DNA of 64,000 bases from Poindextera sp036494815 (GTDB lineage Bacteria; Pseudomonadota; Alphaproteobacteria; Caulobacterales; Caulobacteraceae), in contig DASXNV010000032.1 of the NCBI GenBank assembly GCA_036494815.1, positions 62,001 through 126,000 of the forward strand. Direction: 5' to 3'. The notes under the pieces were generated by a model. It was not told the origin of the DNA, did not search any database, and was given only the letters and a program-made list of their open reading frames with translations. The translations under genes and the position numbers were made by a program. Numbering within the stretch: the stretch's first letter is position 1; each line of letters opens with the position of its first letter. Positions 59,446-64,000 of the stretch are shown here, one piece after another.

Positions 59446-59865
59446 TCAGCGGCCCTTGCGCGCCGTTTGACGGCCGCCTTGGCCCAGGCCCATCTGCTTG
59501 GCTAGGTCCGAGCGGGCCTTGGCGTAGTTAGGGGCGACCATGGGGTAGTCCTTGGGCAGGCCCCACTTGGTGCGATAGTCTTCCGGGCTCATATTGTACT
59601 TGGTGCGCAAGTGGCGCTTCAGCGACTTGAACTTGCGGCCGTCTTCCAGGCACACGAGGTGGTCGGGGGTGATCGACCGCTTGACCGGAACGGCCGGTTC
59701 CTTCGGCGCAGCCTCAACCGGCTCGGCGGCGGTGGTCACGCCTGACAGAGCGCGATGGATGCTCTGGATCAGCGAGGGGAGATCGGCCGCCGATACTGAA
59801 TTATTGCCCACATAGGCGGACACGATATCCGCCGTCATCTCGATGATTTCTGATTTATCGTCCAT
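59446..59865 (-). CDS. mucR: Ros/MucR family transcriptional regulator
   Basis: A 139-residue regulator that in relatives binds AT-rich DNA and controls exopolysaccharide, motility and cell-cycle genes. An N-terminal oligomerisation part (about 1-45) precedes the DNA-binding domain (65-125): LVCLEDGRKFKSLKRHLRTKY, MSPEDYRTKWGLPKDYPMVAPNYA (summarised). Of the four zinc ligands of the Ros finger only Cys72 and His85 remain; positions 75 and 90 are Asp and Tyr, so this is a zinc-poor variant. The 259-bp upstream region is AT-rich for this genome, which fits autoregulation. Confidence 0.92.
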   Translation of the reverse strand: MDDKSEIIEMTADIVSAYVGNNSVSAADLPSLIQSIHRALSGVTTAAEPVEAAPKEPAVPVKRSITPDHLVCLEDGRKFKSLKRHLRTKYNMSPEDYRTKWGLPKDYPMVAPNYAKARSDLAKQMGLGQGGRQTARKGR

Positions 59866-60124
59866 TTTAATCTCTGTCAGTCTCGGTTTCGGCCAATCGG
59901 GGCGCACGCAGTCCTGCGCCGAGTGGCGCCTTGCATATAGACCTTCCCAAACGGAGACAACGGCCAAATTCACGTGATAACAACAATTCCGCCAAGAAAT
60001 GTTCAAGTTGACAGTTCGTCGTCAAGAAGGGCGGAAATCCAGAGTTGATGATTTCTGCTCTTAACTGTCCGATTCGACTTGCCTTCTTGGATCAATGCGG
60101 CGGCTCGGTCCGAGCCCCGCAGGC

Positions 60125-61348
60125 TTAACGGTCGAAGTCGCTCGACAGCGCCAGCAAGGCGGCGCGCTGAGGCACTGAGTATTCGCCGATCAGTTCGTCG
60201 CCGCCTTCACGAATCACCTTCAGCAAGGCCGGGGTCATCGCCGAGGACAAGGACCAGTTCCAATAGCGTAGCACGGTCTGCGCGCGATCGACTGCGGTCA
60301 TGTCATAGATCAGAAGCACGCGCTCCAGCGTCGGCGCGGGCGATCCATCCTCGCCGAATTCATCCCGGCCCAGGCCGCGCCAGAGCGCCCGCAGGGAGGC
60401 CTTGGGCAGGCCGGTGGCCTTGCAGAGAATGGCGATGGGCTCACCGCCCAGGTCGGCGAAAATCTTGGCGCCGGTCATCGGTTTGACGCCGGACAGGTAG
60501 GAGATTTCGTCGGCGAGTTCGCGGGTCAGTTCGGACTCGGCGGCCAGCACCGCCGCATCCAGGCTGTCATAGGCGCTTTTGTCGATGGCGGCGCGATTGC
60601 GCTGGCGCCGTTCGATGAACTGCAGCGCCTTGCGCGACAACGGATCGCTCCAGCCTTCTTCCGCGGCCAGGGGAAAGACGTCGCCGGCGGCTTCCTGCAT
60701 CACTTCGCGCGACACCGCAAAGCGCTGCAAAATCGTCCGGCGCGCATCGCCGTCGGCCCACCAGAACAGCACATAGGCGTGGGAGGGCCGCAATTCGGCG
60801 CGTTTAAGCAATAGGGGCAGGATCTTGGGTTGATCGCGAGTGGCGGCGACCAGGGTTTCGACAGAATCCGCGGAGAGGCGAGCCTGGTCGTTGCGCAGCA
60901 GCGCCTCGATCACCACCGGCTCCATGAACTCGATCAGGGTCTCGGCCACCACGTCGCTGACGCCGCGTCTTAGAGCGATGGCCCGGCGATGGTCGGTGGT
61001 GGCGCGGCGGGCGCAGTCCAGAAGTTCGGAATCGTTAAGGGAGGCGCTGATCTCCAGAATGACGCCAGCAACTTCGAACGCATCGCGCAGCAGCATCCGC
61101 GACAGGGTCGGCGGGATCTCGGTCAAATTGGCCAGACGGCGGGCGACACGGACGCGATCCTCCACCGAGGCTTCGCGCAGCATCTCCACCAGCAGATCGG
61201 CGGTGACGCTGCGCTCGAACGCATTGACCCGGCTGGACGGCAGGCACACCACATCAGCCAACCGGCGCAGCAAGGCCTTGCGCGCCTTGGATGGTGGCGG
61301 CTCCGCCTCGTGCGGTGGGTCAAAGTCCAGGGGGGCGGCGTCGGTCAT
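60125..61348 (-). CDS. DUF2336 domain-containing protein
   Basis: A 407-residue all-helical cytoplasmic protein with the DUF2336 region at about residues 45-300, including VEDRVRVARRLANLTEIPP and the repeated short helices that follow (LLLKRAELRPSHAYVLFWW, DEISYLSGVKPMTGAKIFADL in parts). Such proteins are common in Caulobacterales and rhizobia, and are of unknown function. It is a single leftward gene, with the AT-rich mucR control region downstream. Confidence 0.82.
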   Translation of the reverse strand: MTDAAPLDFDPPHEAEPPPSKARKALLRRLADVVCLPSSRVNAFERSVTADLLVEMLREASVEDRVRVARRLANLTEIPPTLSRMLLRDAFEVAGVILEISASLNDSELLDCARRATTDHRRAIALRRGVSDVVAETLIEFMEPVVIEALLRNDQARLSADSVETLVAATRDQPKILPLLLKRAELRPSHAYVLFWWADGDARRTILQRFAVSREVMQEAAGDVFPLAAEEGWSDPLSRKALQFIERRQRNRAAIDKSAYDSLDAAVLAAESELTRELADEISYLSGVKPMTGAKIFADLGGEPIAILCKATGLPKASLRALWRGLGRDEFGEDGSPAPTLERVLLIYDMTAVDRAQTVLRYWNWSLSSAMTPALLKVIREGGDELIGEYSVPQRAALLALSSDFDR

Positions 61349-61491
61349 CGCACTCGGTACGGCATCGGATAGGTGACCATGACCTGAAGCGAGTTAACCT
61401 CGCGTTTGCATCTATCCAGTCTGCGCCCGATGCGCGGTGATGTCCAAGGACGGCGATTTCGGATCCAAACCGCCGCCCTGCGGGGCGGGGC

Positions 61492-62376
61492 CTAGCTGAA
61501 CTGCGGCGGCGTCCAGGCCGGCCAGATGTCCGGCAGGTCACTGGACACGTGGTTGGGGTAGTGCGGCGATCGCTTCTCCAGGAAGGAGCTGACCCCCTCG
61601 CGGGCGTCCTCAGCCTGGCCGCGAGCCTGGATGGCGCGGCTGTCGGCCTTGTGCGCCTCCATGGGGTGGGCGGCGCCCAACATGCGCCACATCATCTGGC
61701 GTGTCAGGGCGATGGAGACCGGAGCGGTGTTGTCGATGATCTCCCGGGCGATGGCGCGGGCGGCGGGCAGCAGGTCCTCCGGGGCGTGCAGCGAGCGCAC
61801 CAGACCGCGTTCCTTGGCCTCGGCGGCGGGGAACACCCGGCCGGAATAACTCCATTCCAGGGCGGTGGAGATGCCCACTAGGCGCGGCAAAAACCAGGAG
61901 GAGGCGGCTTCCGGCGTGATGCCCCGGCGCGCGAAGACAAAGCCGAAGCGGGCCTCGGTGGAGGCGATGCGGATGTCCATGGCCAGCTGCATGGTTACGC
62001 CGATGCCGACCGCCGGGCCGTTCACCGCGCAGATCACCGGCTTGAGGCTGTCGAAGATGCGCAAGGTCACCCGGCCGCCGCCGTCCCTATAGACGTCGCC
62101 GACCTTGGCCTCGTCCCGCGCCGCCTCGCCGCGGGCGGCGTAGTTGAAGGTCTGGCCGCCCGAGGACAGGTCCGCCCCGGCGCAGAAGCCGCGGCCGGCG
62201 CCGGTGACAATCACCGCCTTGACCTGATCGTCCGCATCGGTGGCGTCGAAAGCGGCGATCAGATCCAGCATCATGGTGGTGGTGAAAGCGTTCAGCTTGT
62301 CGGGACGATTGAGGGTGATCGTGGCGATCCCGTCCTCCACATCGAACAACAGGGTTTCAAACTTGGGCGTCGCCAT
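61492..62376 (-). CDS. Enoyl-CoA hydratase/isomerase (crotonase) family protein
   Basis: A 294-residue crotonase. Oxyanion-hole segments are GRGFCAGADLSSG and CAVNGPAVGIGVTMQL; FARRGITPEAASSWFLPRLVG is the active-site helix with a Glu, as in PaaG-type hydratases. The C-terminal EKRSPHYPNHVS stretch is typical of this subgroup. It is divergent from the choline-dehydrogenase-like gene (138 bp). The acyl-CoA substrate is unknown. Confidence 0.9.
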   Translation of the reverse strand: MATPKFETLLFDVEDGIATITLNRPDKLNAFTTTMMLDLIAAFDATDADDQVKAVIVTGAGRGFCAGADLSSGGQTFNYAARGEAARDEAKVGDVYRDGGGRVTLRIFDSLKPVICAVNGPAVGIGVTMQLAMDIRIASTEARFGFVFARRGITPEAASSWFLPRLVGISTALEWSYSGRVFPAAEAKERGLVRSLHAPEDLLPAARAIAREIIDNTAPVSIALTRQMMWRMLGAAHPMEAHKADSRAIQARGQAEDAREGVSSFLEKRSPHYPNHVSSDLPDIWPAWTPPQFS

Positions 62377-62514
62377 CGGGTGTCTCCTTATGAGGCTCTT
62401 GTGATGGCGCGCCGGTCTCTAGGTCAGTCAAGAGGACCAACCAGCGTTGCCATCGGGGCCGATGCAGGCAATATCGGCTTTAGTGAACAATGATAAGACG
62501 TCCAGGAGAAGACC

Positions 62515-64000
62515 ATGGGTGACCGACTCGAAGCCGACTATGTGATCGTCGGCGCGGGATCCGCGGGCTGCGTCCTGGCCAACCGGCTCAGCGCCGACGG
62601 GCAAAGCAAGGTGGTGCTGCTCGAGGCTGGCGGCGACGACCGGCCGACCAGGAACCCGTCCCAGTTCATGTCCAATCTGATGATCCATGTGCCGGTGGGT
62701 TATTCGCAGACGCTGAAGGATCCCAAGGTCAACTGGCTCTATCCCACCGAGCCAGATCCGGGCACCGGCGGGCGGGTGCATGTGTGGCCGCGCGGCAAGG
62801 TCCTGGGCGGCTCGTCCTCGATCAACGGCCTGCTCTATATCCGCGGCCAGCATTCCGATTACGACAACTGGCGCCAGCTGGGCTGCGAGGGCTGGTCCTG
62901 GTCGGACGTGCAGCCCTATTTCCTCAGGTCCGAACATCAAGAACGCGGCGCGTCTGGCGGCTGGCACGGGGTCGACGGCCCCTTGAATGTCTCCGATGTC
63001 ACCCAGACACACGAGGTCTCCGACGCGGTGGTGGACGCCTGCGAACAGGCCGGCATTCCGCGCAACCCGGACGTCAACGGCGCAGATCAGGAGGGCGTCA
63101 GCTACTACCAGCTGACGGTCAAGAACGGCCAGCGCTGTTCGGCCGCCGTGGCCTATCTGCATCCAGTGATGGGCCGCTCCAACCTGCGGGTCGAAACCAA
63201 CGCCCTGACCACCAAGGTTCTGTTCGAAGGCAAGAAGGCCGTTGGCGTCGAGTTTATTCAGAACGGCGTCAAGCAGACCGTGCGCGCGGCCAAGGAAGTG
63301 ATCCTGTGTGGCGGCGCGATCAATTCGCCCCAGCTGTTGCAACTGTCCGGCGTCGGCCCGGCCGAGCTGTTGCGCCAGAACGGCGTCGAGGTGCTGGTGG
63401 ACGCCCCCGGGGTCGGCGAGAATCTGCAGGATCACTATGTGATCAGCGCCACCTATCGGCTGAAAGCTGGAACGGTCTCGGTCAACGAGCTGACCAAGGG
63501 ATCGCGCTTCCTGGGCGAGACCCTGAAATATGTGTTCCAGCGCAAGGGGCTGCTGACCCTGTCGGCCGCCCATATCGCGGTGTTCTGCAAGTCGCGGCCG
63601 GACCTCTCCAGCCCCGATATCCAGTTCCACATCCTGCCGGCGACCATGGACGTGGACAAGCTGGTCAACCAACAGAAGATGGAGCTGGAGAACCTGCCCG
63701 GCCTGACCATCGCCCCCTGCCAGGTGCGGCCGGAAAGCCGCGGGACCATCCGCATCAAGTCCGCCGATCCTACGGTCTATCCGGCCATCCAACCCAACTA
63801 TCTGAGCAACCAGCTGGACCAGGAAGTGGCCGTCGCCTCGCTGAAATGGGGCCGCAAGATCGCCGACCAGCCCGCCCTGCGCACCTGGATCGACCACGAA
63901 ATGGCCCCGGGCCCTGATTTCCAGACCGACGAACAATTGCTGGCTTATGCGCGTTTGGCCGGTTCGACCATCTACCACCCGGTCGGCGCCTGCCAGATGG
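62515..64000 (+). CDS. GMC-family oxidoreductase, choline dehydrogenase-like (truncated by window edge)
   Basis: A GMC flavoprotein with 495 residues visible. FAD-binding VGAGSAGCVLANRLS is at about residues 12-26, GKVLGGSSSINGLLYIRG (GMC signature 1) at about 98-115, and GAINSPQLLQLSGVGP (signature 2) at about 264-279. The final SGSTIYHPVGACQM-type segment has the first active-site His of the family; the second lies beyond the window. AGGAGA precedes ATG 62515. It may oxidise an alcohol such as choline or a polyethylene glycol; the exact one is unknown. Confidence 0.92.
   Translation, partial: MGDRLEADYVIVGAGSAGCVLANRLSADGQSKVVLLEAGGDDRPTRNPSQFMSNLMIHVPVGYSQTLKDPKVNWLYPTEPDPGTGGRVHVWPRGKVLGGSSSINGLLYIRGQHSDYDNWRQLGCEGWSWSDVQPYFLRSEHQERGASGGWHGVDGPLNVSDVTQTHEVSDAVVDACEQAGIPRNPDVNGADQEGVSYYQLTVKNGQRCSAAVAYLHPVMGRSNLRVETNALTTKVLFEGKKAVGVEFIQNGVKQTVRAAKEVILCGGAINSPQLLQLSGVGPAELLRQNGVEVLVDAPGVGENLQDHYVISATYRLKAGTVSVNELTKGSRFLGETLKYVFQRKGLLTLSAAHIAVFCKSRPDLSSPDIQFHILPATMDVDKLVNQQKMELENLPGLTIAPCQVRPESRGTIRIKSADPTVYPAIQPNYLSNQLDQEVAVASLKWGRKIADQPALRTWIDHEMAPGPDFQTDEQLLAYARLAGSTIYHPVGACQM

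Noticed and set aside
1..64000. CRISPR arrays, insertion sequences, prophage or integrase genes, rRNA and known riboswitches.
   Set aside because: I looked for repeated spacer patterns, transposase motifs and common leader structures while reading and found none I could support.

Overview
The window is a dense, high-GC bacterial chromosome segment with about 62 protein genes, one tRNA and one clear pseudogene. The gene set points to an alphaproteobacterium, most likely Caulobacteraceae (Caulobacter/Phenylobacterium-like). Indicators are a Ros/MucR regulator, PAS_5 and DUF2336 proteins, a GAF-PAS hybrid kinase, FtsEX beside a zinc-ribbon protein, a mutY-dciA-dsbA-dsbA-smc block, a ligase-associated helicase with PdeM, and a WYL regulator resembling Caulobacter DriD. 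The family-level placement is inference; no rRNA is present to test it.

Layout. 1-9.4 kb: end of a CorA transporter, a phosphoribosyltransferase and zinc-ribbon pair, the overlapping chain ftsE-ftsX-ydcF-like-plsC, a ChaC-like gamma-glutamylcyclotransferase, a DUF2125 protein, then an aromatic amino-acid operon (chorismate mutase, HisC-type aminotransferase, prephenate dehydrogenase). 9.6-14.6 kb: hybrid histidine kinase and a DinG-type helicase with LexA-like half-sites upstream. 14.7-18.9 kb: a DJ-1 protein and a divergent phospholipid cluster (PlsC, CdsA-like, small membrane protein, CDP-alcohol phosphotransferase, PlsC). 19-22.2 kb: Lhr-like helicase and PdeM. 22.2-26.1 kb: GMC oxidoreductase with a Cys cluster, SDR, trypsin-like protease, folE.

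26.1-28.1 kb holds the most system-like signal. A WYL regulator gene lies between two genes whose promoters share an almost identical 45-bp element. One target encodes a 77-residue two-helix membrane protein and the other a soluble protein of unknown function. The arrangement recalls the SOS-independent DNA-damage regulator DriD and its small membrane target DidA of Caulobacter, but orthology is unproven.

28.1-40.2 kb: tRNA-Met, a glycosyltransferase, purC, an L-2-hydroxyglutarate oxidase-like gene, Lrp and pirin, a small exported SNase-like protein, mutY, dciA, two tandem dsbA-like genes and smc. 40.2-44.1 kb: small hypothetical genes, GNAT, and a divergent MocR/PhzF pair with repeated operator-like sequences. 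44.4-55.8 kb is a catabolic accessory region: two crotonases, a CoA-transferase, an M20 amidohydrolase, a decayed zinc-free alcohol dehydrogenase gene, a cobalt-type nitrile hydratase operon, a membrane-fused alpha/beta hydrolase, SDR and MDR reductases and a hotdog protein. 55.8-64 kb: a membrane protein, two tandem class-I glutamine amidotransferase paralogues, unknown genes, PAS_5, MucR with its terminator, DUF2336, a third crotonase and a choline-dehydrogenase-like GMC gene running off the end.

No CRISPR array, insertion sequence, prophage or rRNA was seen.
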